Assembly (NCBI RefSeq): GCF_009360615.1
Contig: NZ_SPEY01000006.1
Location: forward strand, 1-64,000
Length of the DNA stretch: 64,000 nt
Source of the DNA: Comamonas sp.
GTDB taxonomy: Bacteria; Pseudomonadota; Gammaproteobacteria; Burkholderiales; Burkholderiaceae_C
Direction: 5' to 3'
Within the stretch, counting starts at the first letter, position 1. Each line of letters opens with the position of its first letter. Position numbers and translations under genes: made by a program. Below, piece after piece: positions 1-9,913 of the stretch. The notes under the pieces are model-generated. The model was not told where the DNA came from. It searched no databases and was given only the letters and a program-made list of their open reading frames with translations.

Positions 1-1624
1 CGCCAATCAGTCGGCTGACGGCATGACGCTCCATGTACTCGGACATGTCGAAGCGGATCAGGTCCACGCCCAGGATATAGGCCAGCTGCTTGGCCGCCTC
101 CGTCTTGCCGACGCCCGTGGGGCCGGAAAACAGGAAGGAGCCGATCGGCTTGTCCGGCTTGCCAAGGCCCGAACGCGCCATCTTCACGGCCGAGGCCAGC
201 ACTTCCAGCGCCTTGTCCTGGCCGAAGACCACGCTCTTGAGGTCGCGCTCCAGCGTCTGCAGCTTGCTGCGGTCGTCGTTGCTGACATTGGCCGGCGGAA
301 TGCGCGCGATCTTGGCCACGATGGCTTCGATTTCTGCCTTGCCGATGCTCTGCTTGCGCAGACCTTCGGGCGCGATGCGCTGGGCAGCTCCTGCCTCGTC
401 GATGACGTCGATGGCCTTGTCGGGCAGATGACGGTCGTTGATGTACTTGGCCGACAGCTCAGCCGCAGCCTGCAGGGCGTCCTGCTCGTAGGTGATGCTG
501 TGGTGCTCCTCGAAGCGCGATTTCAGGCCCTTGAGGATGTCCACGGTTTCGGCCACGGTCGGCTCGACCACGTCCACCTTCTGGAAACGGCGCGACAGGG
601 CCGCGTCTTTTTCGAAGATGCCACGGTATTCCGTGAACGTGGTCGCACCGATGCAGCGCAGCTGGCCGCTGGACAGTGCGGGCTTGAGCAGATTGGACGC
701 ATCCAGCGTACCGCCCGAGGCCGCACCGGCGCCGATCAGCGTGTGGATTTCATCGATGAACAGGATGGCGTGCGGCTTGTCCTTGAGCGACTTGAGCACG
801 CCCTTGAGGCGCTGCTCGAAATCGCCGCGGTACTTGGTGCCGGCCAGCAGCGCGCCCATGTCCAGCGAATAGACCACGCCTTCCTTGAGCACCTCGGGCA
901 CCGTGCCTTCGGTGATCCGCCAGGCCAGACCCTCGGCAATGGCGGTCTTGCCCACGCCAGCCTCTCCGACCAGCAGCGGATTGTTCTTGCGGCGGCGGCA
1001 CAGGATCTGGATGGTGCGCTCCACCTCGTACTCTCGCCCGATCAGCGGATCGATCTTGCCGTCCTTGGCCGCCTGGTTCAGGTTCAGCGTGAACTGTTCC
1101 AGCGGCGAGGCTTTTTCATTGCGCTCGCCTGCGGCACCTTCTTCGCTTTCCGAGGGAGATTCGGCCTTGGCAGGCTCGGGCGGCTCGCCCTTCTTGATGC
1201 CATGGGCGATGTAATTGACCACGTCCAGGCGCGTGACGCCCTGCTGGTGCAGGTAGTACACGGCGTGCGAGTCCTTTTCGCCAAAGATGGCCACGAGCAC
1301 ATTCGCGCCCGTCACCTCTTTCTTGCCATTGCCTGTGGACTGCACATGCATGATGGCGCGCTGAATCACACGCTGGAATCCCAGCGTGGGCTGCGTATCC
1401 ACCTCTTCGGTGCCGTCCACCTGCGGTGTGTTGTCCTTGATGAAGTTGGACAACGATGAACGCAGGTCGTCGATATTGGCCGCGCATGCGCGCAGCACTT
1501 CAGCTGCACTGGGGTTGTCCAGCAGGGCGAGCAGCAAATGTTCCACGGTGATGAACTCGTGACGCTGCTGACGGGCCTCGACAAACGCCATGTGCAAGCT
1601 GACTTCCAGTTCTTGAGCGATCAT
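1..1624 (-). CDS. clpA: ATP-dependent Clp protease ATP-binding subunit ClpA (C-terminus off window)
   Basis: ClpA is the AAA+ unfoldase that feeds substrates to ClpP, with ClpS as N-degron adaptor. About 541 residues are visible. An N domain (roughly 1-145) is followed by AAA module D1 with Walker A GEAGVGKT near residue 217 and Walker [11 protein letters not shown]. Module D2 has Walker [10 protein letters not shown] near residue 500. The window edge cuts D2 shortly after the [12 protein letters not shown] segment, so roughly the last 200 residues of a typical ~760-residue ClpA are missing. The ATG at 1622-1624 is preceded by a good AGGAG ribosome site. clpS lies 62 bp upstream on the same strand, the usual clpS-clpA order, supporting co-expression. 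Family assignment is very secure. Confidence 0.97.
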   Translation of the reverse strand, partial: MIAQELEVSLHMAFVEARQQRHEFITVEHLLLALLDNPSAAEVLRACAANIDDLRSSLSNFIKDNTPQVDGTEEVDTQPTLGFQRVIQRAIMHVQSTGNGKKEVTGANVLVAIFGEKDSHAVYYLHQQGVTRLDVVNYIAHGIKKGEPPEPAKAESPSESEEGAAGERNEKASPLEQFTLNLNQAAKDGKIDPLIGREYEVERTIQILCRRRKNNPLLVGEAGVGKTAIAEGLAWRITEGTVPEVLKEGVVYSLDMGALLAGTKYRGDFEQRLKGVLKSLKDKPHAILFIDEIHTLIGAGAASGGTLDASNLLKPALSSGQLRCIGATTFTEYRGIFEKDAALSRRFQKVDVVEPTVAETVDILKGLKSRFEEHHSITYEQDALQAAAELSAKYINDRHLPDKAIDVIDEAGAAQRIAPEGLRKQSIGKAEIEAIVAKIARIPPANVSNDDRSKLQTLERDLKSVVFGQDKALEVLASAVKMARSGLGKPDKPIGSFLFSGPTGVGKTEAAKQLAYILGVDLIRFDMSEYMERHAVSRLIG

Positions 1625-1686
1625 GTGCGACTCCTTTCGGCTTGCTTGGTTGACTCTCTGCTAACTAATCTGAGGGCGGTCGGCGC

Positions 1687-2043
1687 TTATTCAACAGGCT
1701 CGAATGTGGCCTGCAGCGGATGACCCGCTTTCTGGGCCGCCTGCAGCACCTGCTCGACCTTGGTCGCCGCCACGTCCTGGCTGTAGACGCCGCAGACACC
1801 GCGGCCGTCCAGGTGAATCTTGAGCATGATCTGCGTGGCCGATTCACGATCCTTGCCGAACAGCTCCTGCAGCACGGCAATCACGAACTCCATGGGCGTG
1901 AAGTCGTCGTTGAGCATCACGACCTGGTACATGCGTGGCGGCTGCAGCCGCTGGCGGCGGCGTTCAAGCACCAAGGAATCACCATCGTCAGGCGTTCTGA
2001 TCGCTGGCGAGACCGGGGGAATTGATGGGGGTTGGGTAGCCAT
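1687..2043 (-). CDS. clpS: ATP-dependent Clp protease adaptor ClpS
   Basis: ClpS binds the ClpA N domain and delivers N-end rule substrates. The 118-residue protein has the family core: [20 protein letters not shown], with the conserved NDD and the hydrophobic pocket region, then a segment ending in [11 protein letters not shown]. The N-terminal tail (to about residue 30) is Pro-rich and probably flexible, as in other ClpS proteins. The start is uncertain: MATQPP at 2043 is used here, but an in-frame ATG at 2052 (adding MDF) is also possible, and neither has a strong ribosome site. It sits directly upstream of clpA. Confidence 0.95.
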   Translation of the reverse strand: MATQPPSIPPVSPAIRTPDDGDSLVLERRRQRLQPPRMYQVVMLNDDFTPMEFVIAVLQELFGKDRESATQIMLKIHLDGRGVCGVYSQDVAATKVEQVLQAAQKAGHPLQATFEPVE

Positions 2044-2189
2044 GAAATCCATTCTAGCGAGCCGTTGCAATGTTTTTGCGCTGGCATATGCATAGCATTG
2101 TTAGGGATTTCAAGGTCACTGAAAGCAAATTTGAGCAAACCAAGGGAAAGCCATGGGAAACCCTTGACCAGCCAGCGCCCGGCGCTATC

Positions 2190-2245
2190 AAAAAATCATG
2201 GGCTGCCAAGCGGCATGCATCCTCAGGGAATGCCTGCGTCAGCCC
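2190..2245 (-). terminator. Probable rho-independent terminator of dnaE
   Basis: Read on the minus strand just after the dnaE stop, nested inverted repeats pair 2240-2245 with 2200-2205 (GGGCTG/CAGCCC) and 2230-2234 with 2212-2216 (GGCAT/ATGCC). After ATGA comes a run of six T. The 3' edge overlaps a GCTATCAAAA repeat motif at 2184. The stem has unpaired internal stretches, so it is a moderate call. Confidence 0.5.
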
Positions 2246-2252
2246 AGGACCT

Positions 2253-5200
2253 TTATTCATAGACCACCTTGACCTGACCCGTGCCGGCCGAACCATACCA
2301 GGCTGCCAGCGCGGCGTCCGAAGGATAAAAACGACTGCCCTCTCCCAGCGCCAGCTCGCAGCTGGCCGAGCCGCGCTCATCGCGGCAGATCAGGTCCAGG
2401 CGCACTTTCACGCCGCGGCTGATCGTGCCGTTCTCGGTTTCCTCGACCTTGGCCGGGAACTGGCGCAGCAAGGCCGGTACATCGGGCATCTTCTCTCCCA
2501 CGCTGACCTGCAGGTAGCGCGCAAAACGGCAGCGTGCATCGGCCAGACTCCACATCTGCTGGACCTTCATGCGCAGCCCTCCGCTGAAGCGGTCGGGCTG
2601 GAGCCGCCCCGAGACCACGACAAACTCGTCCTCCTTGAGCACGTCGGCGCACGCTGCCATGGTTTTTTCATCGACCGAGGCCTCGATCACTGCCGATTTG
2701 TCATCCAGAGTGAAGATGCTGAGCCTGCCGCGCTGGCCGTTGATGGTGCGCAACCCGCCAATGATCCCGGCCATGGTCTGCGGCTCGCGGCTGTCGCGCA
2801 TCTCGCTGATCGGAGTGCGCACGAAACGGCGCACTTCGGATTCGACCTCGTCGAACAGATGGCCTGTGAGATAGAAGCCGATGGCCGTCTTCTCCAGCGT
2901 GAGCTTTTCCTTGACACCCCAGGGCAGCACATCGGCCATGGGCGGCTCCGCCGTGCTCGAGCCCAGCGCATCATCGCCCATCATGTCGAACAGACCGCCC
3001 TGGTCGGCATTGGCGATGGATGTGGCCGCAAAGCCGAAGGCGGTATCCAGCGTCGCCATCAGCGACGCGCGGTTCAGATCGATGGAGTCAAAGGCCCCCC
3101 CCTTGATCAGCGCCTCCACCGTGCGCTTGTTGATGCGGCTGCGGTCCACGCGCAGGCAGAAGTCGAACAGACTCCTGAACGGCCCTTTTTCGTGGCCGTT
3201 GGGGCCCGTGCCCTCACCGTTGCGCGCGGCCACGATGGCCTCGATCGCGGCCTGACCTGTTCCCTTGATGGCACCGAGACCATAACGGATGACCTTGTCC
3301 GTCACCGGCTCGAAGCGGTACACGCCACGGTTCACATCGGGCATCTCGAAGGTGATGCCCATCTTGAGTGCGTCCTCGTACAACACCTTGAGCTTGTCGG
3401 TGTTGTCCATTTCCACGGTCATATTGCCGCAGTAGAACTCGGCCGTGTAATGCACCTTGAGCCAGCCGGTGTGATAGGCCAGCAGGGAGTAGGCTGCCGC
3501 GTGCGACTTGTTGAAGCCGTAGCCCGCGAACTTCTCCATCAGGTCGAAGACCTCGTCGGCCTTTTCCTCGGTCAGTCCATTCTTGGCCGCGCCCTCTCGG
3601 AAGATGGCCCGGTGCTTGACCATTTCCTCGACCTTTTTCTTGCCCATGGCACGGCGCAGCAAGTCAGCGCCGCCCAGCGAGTAGCCGCCCAGCACCTGGG
3701 CCGTCTGCATCACCTGCTCCTGGTACACCATGATGCCGTAGGTCTCGGCCAGCACCGGCTCGACCAGCGGATGCGGGTACTCCACGACTTCCTGTCCGTG
3801 CTTGCGGGCAATGAAGGTGGGAATCAGGTCCATGGGACCGGGTCGATAGAGGGCATTCAGCGCAATCAGGTCTTCCAGGCGTGAGGGCTTGGCCTCCTTG
3901 AGCATCTGCTGCATGCCGCGCGATTCAAACTGGAATACGGCTTCTGTCTTGCCGTCGGAGAACAGCTTGTACGTCGGGTAGTCGTCCAGCGGAATGTTCT
4001 CGAACTGGAAGTTCTCCTGGCCCTTGTGGCGTTTCATGATGAATTCGCGCGCAATCTCCAGAATCGTCAGCGTGGCCAGGCCCAAGAAGTCGAACTTCAC
4101 CAGGCCGACGGCTTCCACGTCGTCCTTGTCGTACATGGCCACGGCCGAGGTGCTGCCGGGCTGCTGGTACAGCGGGCAGAAATCGGCCAGCTTGCCCGGC
4201 GCGATCACCACGCCACCGGCGTGCATGCCGATGTTGCGGGTCATGCCTTCCAGGCTCTGCGCCATCTCTATCAGGGTCTTGACGTCCTCCTCGCGCTCGA
4301 TGCGCTCGGCCAGTATCGGCTCCTCCTTGATGGCGTAGGTGTATTTGTCGCCTTCCTTGGGGGGATTGGGCGGGTACTTCAGCGTGACATGCAGGCCGGG
4401 CTTGTTCGGGATCAGCTTGGAGATGCCGTCGCAGAAGGTGTAGCTCATGTCCAGCACGCGACCCACATCGCGGATGGCCGCACGCGCGGCCATGGTGCCG
4501 AAAGTGGCGATCTGGCTGACGGCATCGCGACCGTAGCGGTCCTTGACATAGTCGATCACGCGGTCCCGGTTCTGCTGGCAGAAGTCCACGTCGAAGTCGG
4601 GCATGGACACGCGTTCGGGGTTCAGGAAACGCTCGAACAGCAGGTTGTATTCGAGCGGGTCGAGATCGGTCACCTTGAGCACATAGGCCACCAGCGATCC
4701 GGCGCCCGAGCCACGACCCGGCCCCACGGGGCAGCCGTTGGCCTTGGCCCATTTGATAAAGTCCGACACGATGAGGAAATAGCCCGGAAAGCCCATCTTC
4801 ATGATGGTGCCCAGCTCGAACTCCAGCCGCTCGACATAGCGCGCACGCTGTGCGTCACGCTTGGCGGCATCGGGATAGAGGTGCACCAGGCGCTCCTCAA
4901 GACCCTGGAACGACTCGTGGCGGAAGAACTCGTCCATGGTCATGCCGGCGGGCACGGGGAAATTGGGCAGTTGCGGGTTCCCCAGCTCCAGCGTCAGGCT
5001 GCAGCGGCGTGCAATTTCCACCGTGTTCTCGATTGCGCTCGGGATGTCGGCGAAGAGCTGCTCCATCTCGGCAGCCGTCTTGAAATACTGGTCGCGGGTG
5101 AACTTGCGCACGCGCTTGGCATTGCCCAATATCTCACCCTCGGCGATGCAGACCCGGGCCTCATGTGCCTCGTAGTCCTCGGGCTTGGCATACTGGATCG

Positions 5201-5786
5201 GGTGCGTCGCGACCACGGGCAGATTCAGCCGGCTGGCCAGTTTCACGGCCGCCAGCACATGTGACTCGTCATCCGCACGCCCCGCTCGCTGCAGCTCGAT
5301 ATAGAAGCGGTGCGGGAACAGTGTGGCCAGTCGCTGCGCAATCTCGGCCGCCCCTTTTTCATCACCGCGGGTCAGGGCAATGCCCACGGGGCCGGCCTGA
5401 GCGCCGGAAAGCACGATCAGTCCCTCGCCCAGCTCCTGCAGCCATTCCCATTTGTGCTGCGCCTGGTCGCGCACCACATTGCGCGTCCAGCCGCGTGCCA
5501 GCAGCTCGGCAATATTGTGGTAGCCCTGGCGGCTCTGCACCAGAACGATGACCCGCGAGGGCGGCGCATCGCCCAGCCCTTCGAGCACGATCTCGGCGCC
5601 CAGCAGGGGCTTGACGCCCTTGCCACGACCTTCGCGGTAGAACTTGATACCGCCGAACAGATTGTTGAAGTCGGTAATGGCCATCGCCACCTGCCCGTCT
5701 TCGGCAGCAGCCTTGATCATGGCATTGACGCGGGTGGTTCCGTCAACGACGGAAAATTCGGTGTGCAGGCGCAGATGGACAAACAT
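2253..5786 (-). CDS. dnaE: DNA polymerase III subunit alpha
   Basis: This is the catalytic subunit of the replicative DNA polymerase, 1177 residues, a normal length for the DnaE1 type. The N-terminal PHP domain starts FVHLRLHTEFSVVDG. The polymerase core carries PDFDVDF near residue 400 and VKFDFLGL near residue 563, which supply the catalytic aspartates. A helix-hairpin-helix/OB region follows (FTLDDKSAVIEASV near the C-terminus). The frame stays open 48 bases further upstream, but MFVHLRLHTEFS at 5786 is chosen because DnaE proteins start just before the PHP motif. It is divergent from bamD, so 5787-6023 must hold promoters for both. Nothing unusual was seen. Confidence 0.97.
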   Translation of the reverse strand: MFVHLRLHTEFSVVDGTTRVNAMIKAAAEDGQVAMAITDFNNLFGGIKFYREGRGKGVKPLLGAEIVLEGLGDAPPSRVIVLVQSRQGYHNIAELLARGWTRNVVRDQAQHKWEWLQELGEGLIVLSGAQAGPVGIALTRGDEKGAAEIAQRLATLFPHRFYIELQRAGRADDESHVLAAVKLASRLNLPVVATHPIQYAKPEDYEAHEARVCIAEGEILGNAKRVRKFTRDQYFKTAAEMEQLFADIPSAIENTVEIARRCSLTLELGNPQLPNFPVPAGMTMDEFFRHESFQGLEERLVHLYPDAAKRDAQRARYVERLEFELGTIMKMGFPGYFLIVSDFIKWAKANGCPVGPGRGSGAGSLVAYVLKVTDLDPLEYNLLFERFLNPERVSMPDFDVDFCQQNRDRVIDYVKDRYGRDAVSQIATFGTMAARAAIRDVGRVLDMSYTFCDGISKLIPNKPGLHVTLKYPPNPPKEGDKYTYAIKEEPILAERIEREEDVKTLIEMAQSLEGMTRNIGMHAGGVVIAPGKLADFCPLYQQPGSTSAVAMYDKDDVEAVGLVKFDFLGLATLTILEIAREFIMKRHKGQENFQFENIPLDDYPTYKLFSDGKTEAVFQFESRGMQQMLKEAKPSRLEDLIALNALYRPGPMDLIPTFIARKHGQEVVEYPHPLVEPVLAETYGIMVYQEQVMQTAQVLGGYSLGGADLLRRAMGKKKVEEMVKHRAIFREGAAKNGLTEEKADEVFDLMEKFAGYGFNKSHAAAYSLLAYHTGWLKVHYTAEFYCGNMTVEMDNTDKLKVLYEDALKMGITFEMPDVNRGVYRFEPVTDKVIRYGLGAIKGTGQAAIEAIVAARNGEGTGPNGHEKGPFRSLFDFCLRVDRSRINKRTVEALIKGGAFDSIDLNRASLMATLDTAFGFAATSIANADQGGLFDMMGDDALGSSTAEPPMADVLPWGVKEKLTLEKTAIGFYLTGHLFDEVESEVRRFVRTPISEMRDSREPQTMAGIIGGLRTINGQRGRLSIFTLDDKSAVIEASVDEKTMAACADVLKEDEFVVVSGRLQPDRFSGGLRMKVQQMWSLADARCRFARYLQVSVGEKMPDVPALLRQFPAKVEETENGTISRGVKVRLDLICRDERGSASCELALGEGSRFYPSDAALAAWYGSAGTGQVKVVYE

Positions 5787-6023
5787 GGCCGCTATTGTAG
5801 AAAGAGCGCTTCGTCCCTGCGGGCTCAATGCCACTCGATTCGCTGCCGCTGCGTAAAGACGCAGTCATCTCGCCGACGCGGTGCAGCGCCCCATTACAAT
5901 GCGTCGATCCTTTTTCAGGAAGGTCCGGACCAGGTGGTGTATGGTGCAGGTTTTGCGCCTTGCCGCCAGAAGCGACGGGCCAGCCTCCCATCACCGCTAA
6001 TGATTGTCAGAAAACTGTCCACC

Positions 6024-6815
6024 ATGCCGCGTATTTCCCTGACTCTAGTCCCTGCCGTGTTAATCGCCGCCACGCTGGCGGGATGCTCCAGCACCAAGGA
6101 CGATCCGACGGCCAAGTGGACACCCGAGCGCATCTACACCGAGGCACGCGACGAATCCTCCTCGGGCGCCTATGACAAGGCCGTGCCGCTGTTTGAAAAG
6201 CTGGAAGGCCGTGCCGCCGGTACGCCCCTGGCACAGCAAGCCCAGCTGGAAAAAGCCTACGCCCAGTACAAGGCCGGCGAAAAAGTGCAGGCACTGGCCA
6301 CGCTGGATCGATTTACCAAGCTTCATCCGGCCAGCCCTGCGATGGATTACGCCCTCTACCTCAAAGGCCTGGTCAACTTCAACGACAACCTGGGCATGTT
6401 CGGCTGGCTGACCCGCCAGGACCTGTCCGAGCGCGATCAGAAGGCTGCCAAGGATTCCTTCGAGTCCTTTCGCGAACTGGTGACGCGTTTTCCCGAATCC
6501 AAGTACTCAGACGATGCACGCCAGCGCATGCAGTACATCGTGAACTCGCTGGCCCAGTACGAAGTCCATGTCGCCCGTTACTACTTCAGCCGCGGCGCCT
6601 ATGTCGCAGCCATCGCCCGTGCGCAGACTGCCATCAAGGACTACCAGAACGTTCCCTCGGTGCGCGAAGCGATGGTCATCCTCATCAAGTCCTACGACGC
6701 GCTGGGCATGACACAGCTGCGCGACGATGCGCAGCGCGTGCTGGAGCAAAGCTACGGCGCAAATGCCGAGCAAAGCATCGAAAAGAAGAGCGACCCGTGG
6801 TGGAAGCTCTGGTAA
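6024..6815 (+). CDS. bamD: Outer membrane protein assembly factor BamD (ComL lipoprotein)
   Basis: BamD is an essential lipoprotein of the BAM complex that inserts beta-barrel proteins into the outer membrane. The 263-residue product begins MPRISLTLVP and has a lipoprotein signal peptide ending in the lipobox LAGC, so the mature protein is lipidated at Cys. TPR-like helical repeats follow, including the family segments SGAYDKAVPLFEKLE and FPESKYSDDARQRM, and it ends in WWKLW. An in-frame ATG at 6000 would give a longer N-terminus; 6024 is preferred because it gives a compact signal peptide. It is monocistronic as far as can be seen, followed by a strong bidirectional terminator. Confidence 0.96.
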   Translation: MPRISLTLVPAVLIAATLAGCSSTKDDPTAKWTPERIYTEARDESSSGAYDKAVPLFEKLEGRAAGTPLAQQAQLEKAYAQYKAGEKVQALATLDRFTKLHPASPAMDYALYLKGLVNFNDNLGMFGWLTRQDLSERDQKAAKDSFESFRELVTRFPESKYSDDARQRMQYIVNSLAQYEVHVARYYFSRGAYVAAIARAQTAIKDYQNVPSVREAMVILIKSYDALGMTQLRDDAQRVLEQSYGANAEQSIEKKSDPWWKLW

Positions 6816-6839
6816 TCAGGCTCCTTTGCACCCTGCAGC

Positions 6840-6871
6840 AAAAAGGATGTGCCCGAGCGCATCCTTTTTTT
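6840..6871. terminator. Bidirectional rho-independent terminator between bamD and yoaA
   Basis: An A-rich 5' flank leads into GGATGTGC, loop CCGA, then GCGCATCC and a run of seven T. With the flanking A/T tracts the stem is about 13 bp including one G-T pair. It lies between convergent genes and has A and T tracts on both sides, so it should stop transcription from either direction. Confidence 0.85.
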
Positions 6872-8955
6872 CATGCCTGCGTTCGCGGACCCGCGCCGTG
6901 CTCCGGCTCGCTTTCACAGCGGTCACCCCGACCCTTCAGTTGCTCCAGCGCCGACAAGAACTCCGGCTGGCCGGTCAGCACACGCATCGGCGGCAGCGCC
7001 GACATCAAGGCGGCGCCATAGCCCATGGTGACCAGACGGCTGTCACAAATGACCAGTACACCGCGATCGGTTTCACTGCGAATCAGGCGCCCAGCCCCCT
7101 GCTTGAGGGCCAGGGCCGCCTCGGGCAGCATGTAGTCGTGGAAGGCCGTCCGCCCCACGCTCTCCAGCCGCCGGGAACGGGCCTCGACCAGCGGGTCGTC
7201 AGGAGGCGGAAACGGCAACTTGTCGATCACGACCAGTTGCAGCACATCGCCGGGAAGGTCCACACCTTCCCAGAACGTGGCGGATGCCACCAGAATCGCC
7301 CCGCGCCCGGCCGCAGCTCCGGCCGCCGTGAAGCGCTGGATCAGGGCCAGCTTGGGTGATTCACCCTGAACCAGTACGTCCAGGTCGGCAAACAGTCCCA
7401 GATTCGAGCGCAGCGATGCGCTGATCGCATGCAAAGCCTTGATCGTGGTGGTCAGCACCAGGGTACGCCCCCCCAGGCGCTGCGCGGCATCCAGCGCCAG
7501 CTGGGCGACCTGCTGGCTGTGCTGCGGGCTGCCCGCTGCGGCAAAGGGCTGCGGAACATAGATACCGGCCTGCCGCTGGTAATCGAAGGGGCTCTCCACC
7601 TGCAACACCTGTGCGCCTCGCAGTCCGCAGGACTCGACAAACCAGCTCAGCCCGTCGTCATTGCCCAATGTGGCCGAGGTAAAAATCCAGGCCTTCCTAC
7701 CGGCCGGATCGAGCCCGTCGCGCTGCCTCGTCCCGGAATCGTCCAGGGAGCGCTGCAGCAACCGCTGCTGCATGATGCGGGCAATCGACAGCGGCGACTC
7801 CAGCATGCGCAGAGACTGCGCGCCGACCTCCAGCCAGCGCACGCACTCGTCATCGGCGGCGGCGGCGAAGCGCGCCAGCCTCGCCAGCAACTCTGCGCCG
7901 CGCTCGTACAGGCGCTGCAAATCGGCAGCAGCGCCCTCCAGGACGGAGAGCGGCACCAGCAAAGCGCGCAGGCTCTGCCCCAGCCGCAGCAAGGCCGCCC
8001 GCCATTTCACTGCATCCAGCCCCTGCGGGGTCACTGCCTGCCAGGCCAGACGTCCGCCAACCGGGGGCTTGCCGGCCTGAAGTCGCAGCTCGCGCATGGC
8101 TTGCTCCAGTGTGGCGCAGAGCACCAGCCAGTCGGCCATGCCACGTGCATGCTCCTGGGTCAGCCGCAGGGCATCACGGGCGTAAATCACCACTTGCTGG
8201 CTTGAGAGGGCTTCGCCGGCAAACTGCACGCCGATGTCGTTGAGCTGATGGGCTTCGTCAATCACCACCACGCCGGTGTTGGGCAAAAGGTGGGCCATGC
8301 CGCTGTCGCGAACATCGAGGTCGGCAAACAGCAGATGGTGGTTGACCACCACCACATCGGCTTGCAGCGCCAGCTGACGAGCCTGATTGACATGGCAGCC
8401 CTGCCAGTGCGGACAGTCCGACCCCATGCAGTTGTCCCTGGTGGAGGTCACCAGCGGCAGGGCGGCGGAGCGCTCGTCCAGCGCCGTCAGCTCGGCCAGG
8501 TCACCGGAGCGCGTGACTCTGGCCCAGCGCTCCACCTCTGCCACAGCCCGCAGCACCTGCGGATCCTGAGGAGCCGTACGCCCCTGGCGCACGCGCTCCA
8601 GCCGCTCCAGGCACAGATAGGAGGAGCGGCCCTTGAGCCTGGCCATCCGCAGCGGCAGGCCCAGACCCTGGACCAGGCGCGGCAGATCACGGGCAAAGAG
8701 CTGGTCCTGCAGCGCCTTGGTGGCGGTGGAGACCAGCACCCTCTGGCCGCTGAGCAAGGCAGGCACCAGATAGGCATAGGTCTTGCCCACGCCCGTGCCT
8801 GCCTCCACCACCAGCACCTCGCCCCCCTCGATAGCCCGGGCGACCGCCAGTGCCATGCGGGTCTGACCCGGGCGCGGCCTGAACGCAGGCTCCGCCAAAG
8901 CGAGCCCGCCCTGCGGCGCAAACACCTGCGCAACTGCCTCCTGCAACTGAGTCAA
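6871..8955 (-). CDS. yoaA: ATP-dependent DNA helicase, YoaA/DinG (XPD-like) family
   Basis: This is a superfamily 2 helicase of the XPD/DinG type, 694 residues. Walker A is EAGTGVGKT near residue 52 and the DEAH box is VVIDEAHQ. Between them are four cysteines suited to an Fe-S cluster: SYLCLERL, then a cluster NCMGSDCPHWQGC. C-terminal helicase motifs include ILVASATFWEGVDLPGD and the arginine-finger-like QGAGRLIRSETDRG. YoaA/DinG proteins act in repair of damaged DNA or structured replication intermediates. The Fe-S pattern and length fit YoaA better than the longer DinG, but the two are hard to separate by eye. It is divergent from the PP2C gene. Confidence 0.9.
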   Translation of the reverse strand: MTQLQEAVAQVFAPQGGLALAEPAFRPRPGQTRMALAVARAIEGGEVLVVEAGTGVGKTYAYLVPALLSGQRVLVSTATKALQDQLFARDLPRLVQGLGLPLRMARLKGRSSYLCLERLERVRQGRTAPQDPQVLRAVAEVERWARVTRSGDLAELTALDERSAALPLVTSTRDNCMGSDCPHWQGCHVNQARQLALQADVVVVNHHLLFADLDVRDSGMAHLLPNTGVVVIDEAHQLNDIGVQFAGEALSSQQVVIYARDALRLTQEHARGMADWLVLCATLEQAMRELRLQAGKPPVGGRLAWQAVTPQGLDAVKWRAALLRLGQSLRALLVPLSVLEGAAADLQRLYERGAELLARLARFAAAADDECVRWLEVGAQSLRMLESPLSIARIMQQRLLQRSLDDSGTRQRDGLDPAGRKAWIFTSATLGNDDGLSWFVESCGLRGAQVLQVESPFDYQRQAGIYVPQPFAAAGSPQHSQQVAQLALDAAQRLGGRTLVLTTTIKALHAISASLRSNLGLFADLDVLVQGESPKLALIQRFTAAGAAAGRGAILVASATFWEGVDLPGDVLQLVVIDKLPFPPPDDPLVEARSRRLESVGRTAFHDYMLPEAALALKQGAGRLIRSETDRGVLVICDSRLVTMGYGAALMSALPPMRVLTGQPEFLSALEQLKGRGDRCESEPEHGAGPRTQA

Positions 8956-9091
8956 AACCGTGTCACCTTCTCACAAGCCAGGTCCGTGCGACCTCACATA
9001 AGATCGCAGAAATTCGCCGGAGCCAGGCCCCGGGCCGATAAAATGTAACGCAACGTTAAATCTCGCTCTGCGAACGCATTCGCACTCACTC

Positions 9092-9865
9092 ATGTCATCC
9101 AGCTACCGCATTCAGGCGGCCACCGGCATTCACCGCGGCGACCGGGAATATCAGCAGGACCAGGTCCTGCTCATGGCACATCCCTATGCCAAGGGCTGCA
9201 TTCTCGGCGTGGTGGCGGACGGCATGGGCGGGCGCAGCGGGGGACGCAAGGCTTCCGACCAGGTCATGCTGACCGCCCGCCAGCTTTTCGAAGGTTTCGA
9301 ACCCGCCAAGGAAGACTGCTCGCGCCTGCTGCGCACCATTGTGCAGGATGCCCACACCGTGATTCGCCTGACGGCCATCGCTGCGGAGCAGGAGCCCCAC
9401 AGCACCATCGCGGTCTTTGTGGTGCTGCCCGACAATCGCTGCCATTTCATGCACTCCGGCGATTCGCGGCTCTACCATTTTCGCGGTGCCAGTCTCATGC
9501 ACCGCTCGCTCGATCACTCCTATGTGCAGGCTCTGGTCGATCGCGGAGAACTCACCGAGATCCAGGCCCAGCACCACCCCCAGTCCAACATCTTGCTGGG
9601 CTGCCTCGGAGCCGAGCCGCCGCCGCCAGTGGCCCACCATGTGATTGAGCAACTGCAGCCCGGAGACAGCCTGATGGCCTGCTCGGACGGGGTATGGCAT
9701 TACTTCACCACCCAGGAGCTGGGAACCGTTCTCGATGGCCTGTCGCCGCGCGAGGCCTCGCAGTTCCTGATCGAGAAGGCCCGGCGACGTGCCGCAGGCA
9801 GCGGGGACAATCTATCGCTGGCCATCCTCAAGCTGGACACTTCGGCCGCAGAATGCGGTGCCTGA
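9092..9865 (+). CDS. PP2C-family serine/threonine protein phosphatase
   Basis: This 257-residue cytosolic protein is made almost entirely of a PP2C domain. Metal-binding and catalytic motifs are visible in order: GDREYQQDQ near residue 15, VVADGMGG near 46, HSGDSRLYHF near 122, CSDGVWHY near 195 and GSGDNLSLA near 233. These are the aspartates that hold the two catalytic metal ions. PP2C proteins of this type reverse Hanks-type kinase phosphorylation. No kinase lies next to it here, so its partner is unknown. A 136-bp divergent region separates it from yoaA. Confidence 0.92.
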   Translation: MSSSYRIQAATGIHRGDREYQQDQVLLMAHPYAKGCILGVVADGMGGRSGGRKASDQVMLTARQLFEGFEPAKEDCSRLLRTIVQDAHTVIRLTAIAAEQEPHSTIAVFVVLPDNRCHFMHSGDSRLYHFRGASLMHRSLDHSYVQALVDRGELTEIQAQHHPQSNILLGCLGAEPPPPVAHHVIEQLQPGDSLMACSDGVWHYFTTQELGTVLDGLSPREASQFLIEKARRRAAGSGDNLSLAILKLDTSAAECGA

Positions 9866-9913
9866 TGCGTGGATGGAAGCCCCGAGGTTCTGCGCAGTTG
9901 ATGCAGCCCAAGT